This document shows positions 14,841 through 15,162 of a DNA stretch of 15,162 nt, in pieces. The stretch's first letter is position 1; each line of letters opens with the position of its first letter. This DNA comes from an uncultured Treponema sp. (GTDB lineage Bacteria; Spirochaetota; Spirochaetia; Treponematales; Treponemataceae): positions 1 through 15,162 of the forward strand of contig CAMWPF010000013.1 in assembly GCA_947176045.1 (NCBI GenBank). Reading direction: 5' to 3'. Under the pieces are notes generated by a model that saw only the letters and a list, made by a program, of their open reading frames with translations, was not told the origin of the DNA and did no database searches. Position numbers and translations under genes: made by a program.

Positions 14841-14906
14841 TCGGGTGCTTGCCTTTACTCCTCGGCCGCTGCGCGTCCTGCGGTGTACCGGCGCGCCCCC
14901 TAACGC

Positions 14907-15037
14907 GGGCGGCTCCGCCGCCCTTCCGCCCGGACGGAACTTCCGCTGGAACGCGCGTTCCAGCGGCGGCGGTACGGCGCGCGCGGCGCGCCGGAGGAGC
15001 AGCCTACGCCGGACTGGAGCGGGCGCGCGAAGCGCGC
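14907..15037. repeat. Cluster of perfect GC-rich inverted repeats
   Basis: Four dyads follow one another. GGGCGGC/GCCGCCC (14907-14923) has loop TCC. 14943-14966 is a 24-bp perfect palindrome with half-site CCGCTGGAACGC. CGGCGCGC/GCGCGCCG (14975-14993) has loop GCG. GCGCGC/GCGCGC (15023-15037) has loop GAA. The last overlaps the edge of repeat copy B. Confidence 0.7.
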
Positions 15038-15155
15038 GTGCGCACGGCTTGCCTTGCCCGCACCGGCGGCCGGTTGCGCCGCGTGGAGGAGCCGCCCGCC
15101 GCCGTCCGCGTTCTTCCGTGCGCACCGACCGCAGGGAAGCCGCGCAAGCCCGGAA
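15032..15155 (-). repeat. Dispersed GC-rich repeat, copy B (inverted relative to copy A)
   Basis: Homologous on the - strand to 5661-5775: 41/44 identical in the core (15139-15096) and 19/21 in the tail (15052-15032), with a diverged middle. It contains a nine-base duplication-like insertion (CTTGCGCGGCTT against CTT) near its start, relative to copy A. It continues close to the window edge, so its full length is unknown. Confidence 0.75.
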
Positions 15156-15162
15156 GCCCCGC

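Larger units (their letters stand above)
14786..15162. other. 377-bp gene-free, hairpin-rich region at the window edge
   Basis: No open frame here has an SD or family match; the - strand frame that runs back into the reductase gene is Arg-rich and looks spurious. The stretch holds five strong inverted repeats, listed separately, and repeat copy B. It is probably an intergenic region of repeat origin, though a partial gene entering from the right cannot be excluded. Confidence 0.6.

Noticed and set aside
14685..15125. - strand 146-codon frame at the right edge
   Set aside because: It overlaps the conserved C-terminal domain of the reductase antisense, is strongly Arg/Ala-rich, and consists largely of repeat B and hairpins.

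Overview
This is a roughly 60% GC stretch of a bacterial chromosome, packed with housekeeping and metabolic genes. There are no rRNA or tRNA genes, no CRISPR array, no transposase and no phage gene. The gene set suggests an anaerobic or microaerophilic bacterium: a glutamine synthetase paired with an ANTAR regulator, AhpC paired with a thioredoxin-reductase-type AhpF partner, and a solute-binding-like membrane-anchored protein. A Treponema-like spirochaete or a clostridial relative would fit. I lean to the former, but nothing here fixes the taxonomy.

Left part (1-5608, + strand): a tryptophan operon. The tail of an upstream reading frame (possibly trpE) ends in an ATGA overlap with a fused trpGD. 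This is followed by a fused trpCF (11-bp overlap), trpB (TTG start) and trpA. Together they convert chorismate plus glutamine to tryptophan from anthranilate onward. The fusion pattern and order match the enterobacterial operon, although the proteins are clearly not enterobacterial.

5609-6016 is a gene-free gap holding one copy of a GC-rich repeat. A second, inverted copy lies at the right edge of the window (15032-15155).

Middle (6017-10971): single genes and one small operon. They are a Cof-type HAD phosphatase (-), an SGNH/GDSL hydrolase (+), a glutamine synthetase with an ANTAR regulator (- strand operon, 9-bp gap), and a membrane-anchored protein resembling solute-binding proteins (+) that ends in a clear intrinsic terminator. 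The three single genes have no Shine-Dalgarno sequence and carry -10-like hexamers 5-8 nt before the ATG, which suggests leaderless transcripts. All the operon-leading genes I could check have normal SD sites.

Right part (10972-15162, + strand): enolase behind a good sigma70-type promoter, then AhpC peroxiredoxin, then a disulfide reductase in which the AhpF-type redox domain sits at the C-terminus instead of the N-terminus. AhpC and this enzyme form a self-contained peroxide-reducing pair. The last ~377 bp hold no gene but a dense series of perfect hairpins and the second repeat copy.
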